Counted from the first letter of the stretch, positions 20,020 through 30,996 are shown. The stretch: DNA of 64,000 nucleotides from Lutibacter sp. (GCA_030683995.1 JAUXPH010000015.1:186001-250000); one strand, 5' to 3'. Numbers and translations: made by a program. Notes: a model not told the origin generated them from the letters alone.

Positions 20020-22626
20020 ATGAATAACTTAAGATTCGCATTCCTTTTTACTTTTGCAGTTTTGTTTTTTGCAGGTTCTTCTTTTGCGCAAAATAAACCG
20101 CCGCGCAAAAAGGAAAATAAAAAAGAAGCTGCAGCGGCAAAATTAGACTCCGCTAAGGTAAAAAAAACAGCCAAAATCTCTATCAAAGATAAAATTAAAG
20201 GCAGCAAAAAAATTGAAGGATTGTTTACGGTGTATCAGGACACCGTTACAGGAAGTATGCAACTATACATTAAGAAAGACCAGATGAATAAGGAATTTAT
20301 TTATCAAAGTTATTCGATGAATGGTCCAACTGGCTTGAATTTAAATCAGAGCATGCATCGCAATACCAATGTTTTCGATATAAAGAAAGCCAACGACAAA
20401 ATTGAATTTGGATTGGTAAACACTGCTTTTTATTACGACAAGGACAATGCCATCAGTAAAACTGCCGGAACGGACATCTCAGAAGCCATTTTTCTGTCTG
20501 AGAAAATAGTGGCACAAGACAGTACCGGTTTTTTAATTGCCGCAGACGGACTTTTCTTAAGCGAAAAATTAGATCCTGTGAAGCCAACCCCACGTCCGGG
20601 CGCAACTCCCGGAGCAGCATTCGTTCTCGGAAATTTCAATGCAGCAAAATCAAAATATTTCAGTGTTCGATCTTTTCCAAATAACACAGACGTTACGGTA
20701 GACCTTGCCTATGACAATCCTGCACCATTGAATGGCGGCGGCGCTGACATCACCGATGCACGTTATGTTCGGGTTCGCATTCAGCATACCTTTTTGCAAA
20801 TGCCCGAAAATAATTTCCGAGCAAGAAGAGATGATCCGCGCATTGGCTATTTTGGCGAACAAATCAATGACCAAACAAGCATCAAACCATCACCTTACAA
20901 AGACATTATACATCGATGGTATTTAACTAAAAAAGACCCTTCGGCAGCGCTAAGTGAACCTGTGGAACCCATTACTTTTTGGGTAGAAAACACAACGCCT
21001 GTTGAATATCGTGAAGTGATTCTGGATGCCGGAAACCGTTGGAACCAAGCTTTTGAAAAGGCAGGTTTCATAAATGCCGTGGTGATGAAAATGCAACCAG
21101 ACACTGTTGATTGGGATGCAGGCGATGTGCGATATAATGTGATCCGTTGGGTTGCCTCTTCTACTCCGAGATACGGCGCTATTGGCCCAAGTTTTGCGAA
21201 TCCTCGAACTGGGCAAATTTTAGGAGCTGATATTACGGTGGAATGGGCTTCAGGAAGCAGGTCACCAATATTTGACGACTTATTTTCAGCAAATAGCTTC
21301 GAAAAGGAATCAAATATCAATAGTTATTTCCATAATAATGGCCAATTATGCTCATTGGCAAGCGAACTCAAAAGTCAGTTTTTGATGGGTGCCACCTTGG
21401 CCGATGCCAGTGATGATGACCCGAAGACCATTTTAAAAATTCACAAAGAATTTTTGTATTATTTATTGCTGCATGAAATGGGACATACACTTGGCTTAAA
21501 TCACAATATGAAATCGAGTCAAATGTTGAAGCCTTCTGAACTTCACAACACGGCAATTACGGAAAATATTGGGTTGATTGGATCCGTGATGGATTATCCG
21601 GCAATCAATCTTTCATTAGACCGATCAAAACAGGGAAATTATTATACCACAAAACCGGGGCCTTACGATCTATGGGCTATAGAATATGGCTACAGAGAAT
21701 TTGACGAAAACCTTGAAGAAGCCGAATTGAACAAAATTCTTAGCCGCAGCACAGAGCCAAACCTTACTTTCGGGAATGATGCGGATGATATGCGTTCTCC
21801 TGGAAAAGCAATTGACCCACGTGTGATGATCAATGATTTAAGCAGTGATGCCATAACCCACGCTGAAGAAAGATTTATGTTGGTGAACAATGTGATGGGC
21901 AAGCTTAAATCGAAATACAGCAAAAACGGAGAGAATTATGCAGAATTACGTTCCAGATTTGGTATGTTAAACGGCCAAAGAAGAGATATGATGGCTGTGG
22001 TGAGCCGTTATGTTGGCGGGGTTTATGTTGACAGAAGTTATGTTGGACAAAACACTGCTGAAAAACCATTTACGCCAGTTTCCAAAGCAGAACAAAAAAG
22101 AGCCATTTCCATATTAAACAAATATGCGTTTGCGCCAAATGCTTTTGATGCCGACATTCCGTTATACCCTTATTTGCAAATGCAAAGACGCGGATTTGGA
22201 TTCTTCTCCTCAACAGAAGACCCAAAATTGAACACTATTTATTTAGCCCTGCAAACCGAACCGCTTTCGCATATGATGCACCCAACAACCTTGCAAAGAA
22301 TTTCCAATTCAGGTCTTTATGGCAATGCATATTCTGCCGCAGAAGTGATGGGTGACTTGGCAAATGGGATTTTTAAGGCCGATTTATTGGGGAAAGTAAA
22401 CATTCACCGACAATACCTGCAAACTTATTTTGTAAAACAAGTAGCTGAAATTGCGGACATCAACAATCCAAAAAACGCTTATGATGACATCTCTAAAGCA
22501 GCGGCGCTGTTAACCTTGAAAAAAATTAAAACGATGCTTGCCGGTGCGACTTCAGCCGATGAAACAACAAGGGCACATCGTGCCGGTCTCATTTTCATCA
22601 TTGACAATGCGCTTACCATAAAATAA
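20020..22626 (+). CDS. secreted zinc-dependent metalloprotease
   Basis: Signal peptide MNNLRFAFLFTFAVLFFAGSSFAQ; HEMGHTLGLNHN zinc motif; 868 aa. Confidence 0.85.
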   Translation: MNNLRFAFLFTFAVLFFAGSSFAQNKPPRKKENKKEAAAAKLDSAKVKKTAKISIKDKIKGSKKIEGLFTVYQDTVTGSMQLYIKKDQMNKEFIYQSYSMNGPTGLNLNQSMHRNTNVFDIKKANDKIEFGLVNTAFYYDKDNAISKTAGTDISEAIFLSEKIVAQDSTGFLIAADGLFLSEKLDPVKPTPRPGATPGAAFVLGNFNAAKSKYFSVRSFPNNTDVTVDLAYDNPAPLNGGGADITDARYVRVRIQHTFLQMPENNFRARRDDPRIGYFGEQINDQTSIKPSPYKDIIHRWYLTKKDPSAALSEPVEPITFWVENTTPVEYREVILDAGNRWNQAFEKAGFINAVVMKMQPDTVDWDAGDVRYNVIRWVASSTPRYGAIGPSFANPRTGQILGADITVEWASGSRSPIFDDLFSANSFEKESNINSYFHNNGQLCSLASELKSQFLMGATLADASDDDPKTILKIHKEFLYYLLLHEMGHTLGLNHNMKSSQMLKPSELHNTAITENIGLIGSVMDYPAINLSLDRSKQGNYYTTKPGPYDLWAIEYGYREFDENLEEAELNKILSRSTEPNLTFGNDADDMRSPGKAIDPRVMINDLSSDAITHAEERFMLVNNVMGKLKSKYSKNGENYAELRSRFGMLNGQRRDMMAVVSRYVGGVYVDRSYVGQNTAEKPFTPVSKAEQKRAISILNKYAFAPNAFDADIPLYPYLQMQRRGFGFFSSTEDPKLNTIYLALQTEPLSHMMHPTTLQRISNSGLYGNAYSAAEVMGDLANGIFKADLLGKVNIHRQYLQTYFVKQVAEIADINNPKNAYDDISKAAALLTLKKIKTMLAGATSADETTRAHRAGLIFIIDNALTIK

Positions 22627-22642
22627 TATTTTTGAGATTAAA

Positions 22643-22686
22643 TAAAAATCCCATTCCGACTTTAAAAGTTTGAATGGGATTTTTTG
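22643..22686. terminator. intrinsic (bidirectional) terminator
   Basis: AAAAATCCCATTC ... GAATGGGATTTTTT. Confidence 0.75.
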
Positions 22687-22784
22687 TTTATAGGTGAAAT
22701 AAAATAGGCTTGTGGGCGAAATTTAAAAATAAACAATTTAAAACTTTTATATGTTTTCATTGTTGTCCGATTAAATTTTAACAA

Positions 22785-22880
22785 ACAGGTCGCCCCTATG
22801 GGGCTTTAAAAATCTGATTTTTCACAATATTCTACAAACATTTCGCTCCTACGGAGCTTTTTTAGTCCCATCGGGAATAA
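22785..22880. repeat. second, partial copy of the GGTCGCCCC palindromic element
   Basis: Shares caggtcgccccNNNggggcttt...acaatattctacaaacatttcgctcctacggagct...agtcccatcggga with 16182-16333. Confidence 0.8.
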
Positions 22881-22950
22881 GATGCTTTATCTGTGATAAG
22901 TGGGCTATTTAATCAAAAAATCCTAATCCCAATAGCTATCGGAACGTAAA

Positions 22951-23748
22951 TCAAAAAATCGTCAATTGCACTTTATAGCCTTCGCTGTTTCTGATGTTAA
23001 ATGCAGTGCCATCTTCAAACAACAAATATTGTCCTTTGATGCCCATCAGCTTACCCATAAAATTTGGGGTATTTTCCAAATTCAAGGTTTTAATTTTTGC
23101 AGGATATTTGATTACGGGATATTCAATGTCGGTTATTTTCCCGTTATTCGGCAAAAAATAAGGCCTGGCTTCCTCAGGAATGTATTGTTTTAATTTTTCA
23201 CGTTCTTCAATTAAATTGAGTTCGGCGATTTCATTTTTCAGCATTTTTTGCCAGCTGGTTTTATCGGCCACATGGTCTTTTAGGGCCACTTCGGTAATTC
23301 CCGCCAAATAGCGGTTGGGAACTTCCACAATTTCAATGGCTTTGGAAGCTCCTTGGTCTATCCACCGTGTTGGAACTTGCGTTTTTCGGGTGACGCCCAC
23401 TTTTACGTTGCTGGACAAGGCCAGATACACAATGTGCGGTTGCAGCTGCACTTTTTCTTCATAGTCCAAATCGCGATCGCTGATTCCCAAATGCGCGGTG
23501 CTTAATTCGGGTTTCATAATCCAGTCGCCCACGTGGGCACTTTCATAAAAACATTCATAACAAAATCCCTGTCTGAAAATTTTCTTTTCTTTTCCGCAGC
23601 ACAAGCATTGATAGCCTTCAAAATGAATTTCCATATTGCGTCCCAGCAGCTGGTTCAGATTCAGGAAATCATTTTCAACTTCCAAATAATAGTTCACGGG
23701 TTCATTAAACTCCGTCATCATCTTTTTTAAAACAGTGTGGTATTGCAT
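22951..23748 (-). CDS. DUF2797-like protein
   Basis: Cys-rich CLCCGKEKKIFRQGFCYECF and GVTRKTQVPTRWIDQGA motifs. Confidence 0.7.
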   Translation of the reverse strand: MQYHTVLKKMMTEFNEPVNYYLEVENDFLNLNQLLGRNMEIHFEGYQCLCCGKEKKIFRQGFCYECFYESAHVGDWIMKPELSTAHLGISDRDLDYEEKVQLQPHIVYLALSSNVKVGVTRKTQVPTRWIDQGASKAIEIVEVPNRYLAGITEVALKDHVADKTSWQKMLKNEIAELNLIEEREKLKQYIPEEARPYFLPNNGKITDIEYPVIKYPAKIKTLNLENTPNFMGKLMGIKGQYLLFEDGTAFNIRNSEGYKVQLTIF

Positions 23749-23793
23749 CGTAATTTTTTAGTAAATTTAAAGCCTAAAGATACTTAATAAAAC

Positions 23794-25314
23794 ATGCCAT
23801 ATCCAATAGTTAATTCAATAATTTCCTGGTTTTTAAAAAAACGAAAACATCAAATGGAATTATTTTTAAAATATCCCATTGATGTTCAGGAAGAATTGTT
23901 GCATAAATTGGTAGAGAAAGCCCAAGATACCGAAATCGGAAAAAAATATCAATTCTCTGAGATTACCACCTATGCCGAATTTGCCAGAAATGTCCCAATT
24001 CAGCAATATGAATCTATTGAATACCTTGTTGAGCGCACGCGAAAAGGGGAACAGAACGTGTTTTGGCCCACACCCATCAAGTGGTTTGCAAAATCGAGCG
24101 GCACCACCAATTCAAAAAGCAAGTTTATTCCCGTGAGTGAAGAAGCTTTGGAGGATTGCCACTTTAAAGCCGGAAAAGACATGCTGTGTTTGTATTTCAA
24201 CAATAACGAGAACGCCAAACTTTTTATGGGAAAAAGCCTTCGTTTGGGCGGAAGCAGTGCCGTTTATGAAGACAACAACTCCTATTTTGGCGATTTATCG
24301 GCCATTATCATAGAAAATTTGCCTTTTTGGGTCGATTATAACAGTGCGCCAAAGCAGGAAACCGCATTGATGGGCGAATGGGAAAGCAAAATGAAAGCCA
24401 TTGTTGATGAAACCATCAACGAAGACATCACCAGTTTGGTTGGCGTGCCATCATGGATGCTGGTGCTGCTAAACTATGTGCTGGAAAGAACCGGAAAAAA
24501 CAATATTCTGGAAGTTTGGCCAAACCTGGAAGTCTATTTTCACGGTGGCGTAAATTTTAATCCGTACCGGGAACAATTCAAAAAATTGATCCCAAAAGAA
24601 ACCTTTAAATATTACGAAACTTACAATGCATCCGAAGGATTTTTTGCCATTCAGGATGTCAACAATTCACTGAATATGCTGCTTATGCTTGATTATGGCA
24701 TTTTTTACGAGTTTATTCCGATGGATAATTTTGAAGGTGAAAACTCCATTGCCATACCGCTTTCCGAAGTAAAACTCAACACTAATTACGCTATGGTGAT
24801 TACCACCAATGGCGGCTTGTGGCGTTATTTGATAGGAGACACCGTAAAATTTATGTCATTAAATCCATTTAGAATCAGGATTACAGGCAGAACCAAACAT
24901 TTTATCAATGTTTTTGGCGAAGAATTGATTATTGAAAATGCAGAAACCGCCCTAAAACAAGCCTGTTTAAAAACAAGTGCCGAAGTATGTGAATTCACCG
25001 TTGCCCCTATTTTTATGGTTGATGATAAAAGTGGCGGACATGAGTGGCTGATTGAATTTACAGCGCCTCCTGAAAACCTGAACTATTTCACCGAATTGCT
25101 GGATAACGCACTGAAATCCATCAATTCCGATTATGAGGCCAAACGCTATAAAAATATGACCTTGGCAATGCCTGTCATTATCTGCGGAAGAAAAGGTTTA
25201 TTTTATGATTGGCTGAAACTCAAAGGAAAATTAGGCGGACAGCATAAAGTGCCCCGATTGTCAAATTCAAGAAAGCATTTGGAAGAGTTGTTAAAACTGG
25301 CAGAGGCCGTTTAA
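23794..25314 (+). CDS. GH3 auxin-responsive promoter family (acyl-adenylate-forming) protein
   Basis: WFAKSSGTTNSKSKFIPVSEE, TTNGGLWRYLIGDTVKF. Confidence 0.88.
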   Translation: MPYPIVNSIISWFLKKRKHQMELFLKYPIDVQEELLHKLVEKAQDTEIGKKYQFSEITTYAEFARNVPIQQYESIEYLVERTRKGEQNVFWPTPIKWFAKSSGTTNSKSKFIPVSEEALEDCHFKAGKDMLCLYFNNNENAKLFMGKSLRLGGSSAVYEDNNSYFGDLSAIIIENLPFWVDYNSAPKQETALMGEWESKMKAIVDETINEDITSLVGVPSWMLVLLNYVLERTGKNNILEVWPNLEVYFHGGVNFNPYREQFKKLIPKETFKYYETYNASEGFFAIQDVNNSLNMLLMLDYGIFYEFIPMDNFEGENSIAIPLSEVKLNTNYAMVITTNGGLWRYLIGDTVKFMSLNPFRIRITGRTKHFINVFGEELIIENAETALKQACLKTSAEVCEFTVAPIFMVDDKSGGHEWLIEFTAPPENLNYFTELLDNALKSINSDYEAKRYKNMTLAMPVIICGRKGLFYDWLKLKGKLGGQHKVPRLSNSRKHLEELLKLAEAV

Positions 25315-26297
25315 ATTTTACGTTCGATCACATAATTGACCATGGTCAAAAGGGAATTTTTGTACGAAGATTCTGGATAGATTTCCAGTAATTCCAATGC
25401 TTTGGATTGATATTCTTTCATTTTTTGAGTGGCATATTCAATACCGCCCTTTTCTTTTACAAAAGCAATAATTTCTTTGACGCGTTGTTTGTCTTTGTTG
25501 TACTTTTTAACCGATTTGATCAGCCAGTCGCGTTCCTCTTTGGCGCAGGTATTTAACACATAAATAAGCGGCAAAGTCATTTTTTGTTCTTTAATGTCGA
25601 TGCCAGTAGGTTTTCCAATTTTTTCATCGGTATAATCGAATAAATCATCTTTTATCTGGAAAGCGATGCCAATGCGTTCCCCAAACAAGCGCATATTCTC
25701 AATTTCTTCTGCAGTACTTCCCACAGAAGCCGCCCCTATTCCGCAACAGGCCGCAATTAAAGTGGCTGTTTTTTGGCGGATGATTTCGAAATAAACTTCT
25801 TCGGTAATATCGAGTCGGCGTGCTTTTTCAATCTGCAGCAATTCCCCTTCGCTCATTTCACGAACGGCCACCGAAATCAGTTTTAAGATGTCAAAATCGT
25901 TGTTGTCGATAGAGAGCAACAGGCCTTTAGACAATAAAAAATCTCCGACAAGCACTGCAATTTTGTTTTTCCATAAGGCATTTACAGAGAAAAAACCTCG
26001 GCGTTTGTTGCTTTCATCCACTACATCGTCGTGCACCAAAGTTGCCGTATGAATCAGTTCTATCACAGAGGCGCCACGGTAGGTGCGTTCTTCAAACCTG
26101 CCGCCCGAAACCATTTTAGCCACCAAAAACACAAACATCGGGCGCATTTGCTTTCCTTTTCGCCTTACGATGTATTGGGTGATTCTGTTTAGCAATGGCA
26201 CTTTTGTAGCCATAGATTCTTTGAACTTGCTTTCAAAGAGTTCCATTTCTTCAAGAATGGGTTGTTTTATTTGTTCTATAATTTTCATGTGCAGCAC
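25311..26297 (-). CDS. polyprenyl synthetase (octaprenyl-diphosphate-synthase-like)
   Basis: LVHDDVVDESNKRRG and FQIKDDLFDYTDEKIGKPTGIDIKEQKMTLPLI (two Asp-rich motifs). Confidence 0.92.
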   Translation of the reverse strand: MLHMKIIEQIKQPILEEMELFESKFKESMATKVPLLNRITQYIVRRKGKQMRPMFVFLVAKMVSGGRFEERTYRGASVIELIHTATLVHDDVVDESNKRRGFFSVNALWKNKIAVLVGDFLLSKGLLLSIDNNDFDILKLISVAVREMSEGELLQIEKARRLDITEEVYFEIIRQKTATLIAACCGIGAASVGSTAEEIENMRLFGERIGIAFQIKDDLFDYTDEKIGKPTGIDIKEQKMTLPLIYVLNTCAKEERDWLIKSVKKYNKDKQRVKEIIAFVKEKGGIEYATQKMKEYQSKALELLEIYPESSYKNSLLTMVNYVIERKI

Positions 26298-26394
26298 AAA
26301 AATAACGGTTTATTTGGATCAATTTGCTGCATTGGGAATTATTTGTTAAAAAAAGGTAAAAGTTAAAAAATATAAAGTTTGAATGCTTTAAAGC

Positions 26395-26763
26395 TTGTGC
26401 CTAAAAAACTTAAACGCAAATACCGCAAAGTTTTACGCGAAAGGCGCAAAATTAGAAAGAACTGCATGTAGTTTTCAGTATTCAGTCTCGGTTTTCAGTA
26501 AGAAAAAAGAAAAATGTTTGTGCCTAAAAAACTTAAATGCAAAGGCCGCAAAGTTTTACGCGAAAGGCGCAAAATTAGAAAGAACTGCATGTAGTTTTCA
26601 GTATTCAGTCTCGGTTTTCAGTAAGAAAAAAGAAAAATGTTTGTACATAAAAAACTTAAATGCAAAGGCCGCAAAATTTTACGCGAAAGGCGCAAAATTA
26701 GAAAGAACTGCAAGTAGTTTTCAGTATTCAGTAACAGTTTTAGAAAAAAGGAATGAGGAAATA
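26395..26763. repeat. 3 x 123-bp tandem repeat
   Basis: TTGTGCCTAAAAAACTTAAA... units begin at 26395, 26518, 26641 (period 123). Confidence 0.92.
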
Positions 26764-26893
26764 AAAAAGAAAGCACGGATTACAAATCCGCGCCAACTAT
26801 TTTAGATGATGTATTTGTCCTGATATCTATCGGGATTGAACTTTTAATATCTAATATTTAACTTCCGACTTCGGTCTTCAGTCTTCGGACTTT

Positions 26894-27970
26894 CTACTTT
26901 ACATTATGCTGAATATTAATCGATTCCACATGAATGGCTTTAAATATTTCTTCCACAAATTCTTTGTTAAGTCCTTTTTCTTCTGCGGCTTCGGTCATTG
27001 ATGCCAAAATATCGGCCCATCGTGCGCTTTGTAAAATTGCCACATTTTCACTGTGCTTCAACCTGCCTATTTGTTCGGAAATACCCATTCTGTCTTTCAA
27101 CAAATCAATCAAATTGCTGTCGAGCAAATCCAATTCTTTGCGGTACATATTCAGTTTTCTTTGAAACTCTTCTTTGCTGCTGCTTTTCAGACGAATTTTC
27201 AAATCCACCGTCATTTGCGCCAATTGTGCCGGCGTAATTTGTTGTTTGGCATCGCTCCAGGCATTGTCCGGGTCAATGTGTGTTTCAATCATAAATCCGT
27301 CGTAATTTAAATCGAGAGCCGTTTGGGAAACATCCAATAAGGTGTCTCTTCTTCCGCAGATATGTGAAGGATCAATAATCAACGGCAAATTAGGAAATTC
27401 CTTTTGCAGTTCAATGGCCAAATGCCATTTTGGTTTGTTGCGGTAATGCAACGAATTGTAGGTAGAAAATCCGCGGTGAATAACGCCCAACTGGGAAATT
27501 CCGGCTGCCTGAAAACGTTCTACGGCACCCAACCACAAAGGCAAATCGGGATTTACGGGATTTTTCACCAATACCGGAATGTTGACTCCTTTTAACGCGT
27601 CGGCAATTTCCTGCACCACAAAGGGATTCACGGTGGTTCTGGCGCCAATCCATAAAATATCGATCCCGTGTTTCAATGCCAATTCAACGTGATTTGCATT
27701 CCCCACTTCGGTGGTCACCAGCATTCCGGTTTCCTCTTTCACGCGTTTCAGCCAAGGCAACCCAATTTCCCCAACGCCTTCAAATCCGCCCGGACGCGTT
27801 CTTGGTTTCCAGATACCTGCACGGTACACATTGGCATCGGTATTTTTAAGCAAGTGCGCTGTTTTCATCACCTGATCTTCCGTTTCTGCGCTGCAAGGTC
27901 CTGCAATTACAATTGGATGCGATAAATTCATATCATCCAACCACTTTCTGTTTTCTTTCGTAATTTCCAT
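26894..27970 (-). CDS. bifunctional 3-deoxy-7-phosphoheptulonate synthase / chorismate mutase (type II)
   Basis: IVIAGPCSAETEDQVMKTA, ILWIGARTTVNPF; C-terminal AroQ-like YRKELDLLDSNLIDLLKDRMGISEQIGRLK. Confidence 0.92.
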   Translation of the reverse strand: MEITKENRKWLDDMNLSHPIVIAGPCSAETEDQVMKTAHLLKNTDANVYRAGIWKPRTRPGGFEGVGEIGLPWLKRVKEETGMLVTTEVGNANHVELALKHGIDILWIGARTTVNPFVVQEIADALKGVNIPVLVKNPVNPDLPLWLGAVERFQAAGISQLGVIHRGFSTYNSLHYRNKPKWHLAIELQKEFPNLPLIIDPSHICGRRDTLLDVSQTALDLNYDGFMIETHIDPDNAWSDAKQQITPAQLAQMTVDLKIRLKSSSKEEFQRKLNMYRKELDLLDSNLIDLLKDRMGISEQIGRLKHSENVAILQSARWADILASMTEAAEEKGLNKEFVEEIFKAIHVESINIQHNVK

Positions 27971-27992
27971 GTTCTTTCCTGTTTTACTTTGA

Positions 27993-28841
27993 CTATTTAA
28001 TGCCGTTTAAAATTGTTTTAATATAATTTGTATTGTTCATTGTTCTGTTTAATCCGTCTTCGTCATCGTTTTTAATCATTTCTTTAAATTCACTCAGGTT
28101 TTTGATATATTCCTCCAAAGATCTTATCACATTTTCTTTATTCTGAAGAAAAATGGGCGTCCAGGTGCTTGATGCACTTTTGGCCAAACGCACGGTTGAT
28201 GCAAAACCGGTACTTGCCATATCAAAAATATACTGTTCGTTTTTTTCAATTTCCAGCACTGTTTTTCCCAACATAAATGAACTCACATGCGACAGGTGCG
28301 ACACGTAGGCGATGTGCCTGTCGTGCTCAACCGGGTTCATCATTTTGATGCGCATATTCAGTTTTTTAAACAGGCTCAAGGCCTTGTCGAGCATTTGCCA
28401 GCCGCACTTTTCCGTTTCGCAAAGAATGGCCACTTTATGATCGAACAAATCGAAAATAGCCGCTTCAGGACCCGAAAATTCTGTCCCGGCTAGCGGATGT
28501 GCCGCCACAAAATTTTTGCGGTTTGGGTGGTTTTGTATTGCCTTGCAAATTTCATTTTTTACCGAGCCTACATCAAAAACCAGTGTTTCTTCCGAAACAT
28601 TGTCCAGTACTTTCAAAGTCACCTCCGCAATTTTATTCACGGGCACCGCAATCACCACCACCGATGCATCGGACAATTGAGAAAAATCAATTGCTTCATC
28701 AATCAAACCAAGCGCCAGCGCTTTTTTAATATGTTCGGGATTCTGGTCAATTCCGTATACTTTATAACCTTCTCTTTTCTTTAAATCGAGCGCCAAAGAA
28801 CCGCCAATCAAACCCAAACCAATTACCACTAATTTTTCCAT
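27993..28841 (-). CDS. tyrA: prephenate dehydrogenase
   Basis: VVIGLGLIGGSLALDLKKREGYKVYGIDQNP; HPLAGTEFSGPEAA. Confidence 0.93.
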   Translation of the reverse strand: MEKLVVIGLGLIGGSLALDLKKREGYKVYGIDQNPEHIKKALALGLIDEAIDFSQLSDASVVVIAVPVNKIAEVTLKVLDNVSEETLVFDVGSVKNEICKAIQNHPNRKNFVAAHPLAGTEFSGPEAAIFDLFDHKVAILCETEKCGWQMLDKALSLFKKLNMRIKMMNPVEHDRHIAYVSHLSHVSSFMLGKTVLEIEKNEQYIFDMASTGFASTVRLAKSASSTWTPIFLQNKENVIRSLEEYIKNLSEFKEMIKNDDEDGLNRTMNNTNYIKTILNGIK

Positions 28842-28844
28842 TTC

Positions 28845-30002
28845 TTAAATTTCTACGGTAGATAATCTGTTCAACACTTCCTTTAACACGGTTTCTGAAA
28901 CGCACAACGAAGCGCGGATATAGCCTTCACCCTGCGAACCAAATATATTTCCCGGGGTGATAAACACATCGTTTTCATACAGTAACTTGTCGGTAAACAC
29001 TGTTGCGTCTTTGCCTTCGGGCAGTTTTGCCCACACAAACAATCCGCCGTAATTTTTATTGTAGGTACAGCCTATGGCGTCAAAAATTTCCCGCACTATT
29101 TTCTGTCTTTTTTGATAGATGTCATTTTGATTGATAAACCAGTCTTCCGATAATTTTAGGGCTTCCACTGCGCCTTTCTGAATCCCGAAAAACATTCCGG
29201 AATCCATATTGCTTTTCACTTCCAAAATTGTTTTGATCATTTCGGCATTGCCCACCACCATTCCTACGCGCCATCCGGCCATATTGAAGGTTTTGCTCAA
29301 CGAATTCAGTTCAATAGCCACTTCTTTTGCGCCTTCCGTTTCCATAATGCTGATCGGATTGTCATTCAGCACAAAAGAATACGGATTGTCGTTCACAATT
29401 AAAATATTGTGCTTTTTTCCAAAGGCAATCAGTTGTTCAAAATCTTCTTTTGAAGCCACCGCCCCGGTAGGCATATGGGGATAATTCACCCACATTATTT
29501 TCACCTTGCTTAATTCCAGCTTTTCAATTTCATCAAAATTTGGCAACCAATTTGTTTCTTGTCGCAAGGCATAAAAAACAGGTTCCGCTTCCAACAACCT
29601 GGTTACAGATTCATACGTTGGATAGCCCGGATTTGGAATCAGCACTTGATCGCCGGCATTTAAAAAAGCCATAGAAATATGCATAATTCCTTCTTTTGAT
29701 CCCATCAAAGGCAATATTTCATTGGCAGGATTTAGCGATACGTTGAAATTGGTCTTGTAAAAATACGCGATGCCTTCGCGCAATTCAGGAATTCCCTGGT
29801 AACTCTGATACTGATGCGCCGTTGGCAGTTCCATCGCATTTTTTATGGCTTCAATCACCCTGGTTGGCGGATTCAAATCGGGACTTCCGATGGCCAGGTT
29901 GATAATTGGTTTTCCTGCATTCCGCAATGAGGCCACTTCCCGCAACTTTACGGAAAAGTAGTATTCTTTAACGTTCTTTAATCTGTTTGCTTTTGGTATC
30001 AT
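28845..30002 (-). CDS. class I/II pyridoxal-phosphate aminotransferase (aromatic pathway)
   Basis: INLAIGSPDLNPPTRVIEAI, SLSKTFNMAGWRVGMVVG; inside pheA-tyrA operon. Confidence 0.9.
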   Translation of the reverse strand: MIPKANRLKNVKEYYFSVKLREVASLRNAGKPIINLAIGSPDLNPPTRVIEAIKNAMELPTAHQYQSYQGIPELREGIAYFYKTNFNVSLNPANEILPLMGSKEGIMHISMAFLNAGDQVLIPNPGYPTYESVTRLLEAEPVFYALRQETNWLPNFDEIEKLELSKVKIMWVNYPHMPTGAVASKEDFEQLIAFGKKHNILIVNDNPYSFVLNDNPISIMETEGAKEVAIELNSLSKTFNMAGWRVGMVVGNAEMIKTILEVKSNMDSGMFFGIQKGAVEALKLSEDWFINQNDIYQKRQKIVREIFDAIGCTYNKNYGGLFVWAKLPEGKDATVFTDKLLYENDVFITPGNIFGSQGEGYIRASLCVSETVLKEVLNRLSTVEI

Positions 30003-30820
30003 TAACGTTTGCTTTTATTGTATTCGCCCAACACTTTTAAGGCTTCCGTTTTTTCATTCACTTCTTTGATGGCATTGAAATAATCGGCATAGCTGTCGAA
30101 AATAAAATCGGCAAAAAATGCATATTTCCAAGGCGTTTCAATTACCGGCATCGATTGTATTTTGGAAAGGTTTAAATTGTGCTTTGCCAAAATGGTCAAT
30201 ACTTGCGCCAAACTACCTGTGTCATTGCTGGTGATAAATTTGATGGATGCCTTATTTGCCGAAACACTTTTTTTGCTTTCACCATTGGTCAGGATGAAAA
30301 ATCGGGTTGCATTGTCTTTGATGGTCTGTATTTCCGGCGCAATGATTTCCAAATTGTAAATCTCAGCCGCCAAACTGCCTGCGATTGCCGCCACACCCAT
30401 CAGTTTGTGATCCTGAATTCTTTTTGCCACCGCTGCGGTATCTTTATCTTCAATGAGTTTGATATGCGGATAATCATTAAAAAATTTATGGCATTGCAGC
30501 AAAGCCATCGGGTGTGAATACACCTCCTTGATATCGGCTATTGTTTGTCCGCCCAAGGCCATTAAATTATGGTGAATGGGCAAATAATGTTCCCCGCAAA
30601 TGGTGAGTTTATGGTCGTCTATGAGCGCATAGTTTGGCAAAATAGCGCCTGCAATGGAATTTTCAATGGCCATCACAATAACCTCTGCCTTTTTGCTGAA
30701 CAGCAAGCCCGGCATTTCGCTGAACGACATACACTCGACCAAGTCGATATTTTTTCCGAAATATTCTTCGGCCACAATGTGGTGAAATGATCCTTTAATT
30801 CCTTGTATTGCTACTTTCAT
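30002..30820 (-). CDS. pheA: prephenate dehydratase
   Basis: VAIQGIKGSFHHIVAEEYF, NDTGSLAQVLTILAKHNLNLSKIQSMP (ACT domain). Confidence 0.93.
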   Translation of the reverse strand: MKVAIQGIKGSFHHIVAEEYFGKNIDLVECMSFSEMPGLLFSKKAEVIVMAIENSIAGAILPNYALIDDHKLTICGEHYLPIHHNLMALGGQTIADIKEVYSHPMALLQCHKFFNDYPHIKLIEDKDTAAVAKRIQDHKLMGVAAIAGSLAAEIYNLEIIAPEIQTIKDNATRFFILTNGESKKSVSANKASIKFITSNDTGSLAQVLTILAKHNLNLSKIQSMPVIETPWKYAFFADFIFDSYADYFNAIKEVNEKTEALKVLGEYNKSKR

Positions 30821-30996
30821 TCGGTATTCTTATCTGTTTTTTATTGGTCCTCAGGAATGCGTATTTGTTCCTTTTGTTTTTAAATCATGTTATAGTTATA
30901 CGCATTTCATTCGGTATTCTTATTTGTTTTAATTCTGTCCTCAGGAATGCGTATTTGTTGATTTTGTTTTTATATATGTTATAAGTTGTACGCATT
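30816..30996. repeat. 2 x 90-bp tandem duplication spanning the pheA start codon
   Basis: TTCATTCGGTATTCTTATNTGTTTT... begins at 30816 and 30906; each copy contains an AATGCGTA...TACGCATT inverted repeat. Confidence 0.88.

Noticed and set aside
26395-26805. 136-aa ORF as a real repeat protein
   Set aside because: Composed entirely of a noncoding-type tandem repeat related to dispersed intergenic filler; open only because the period is divisible by three.
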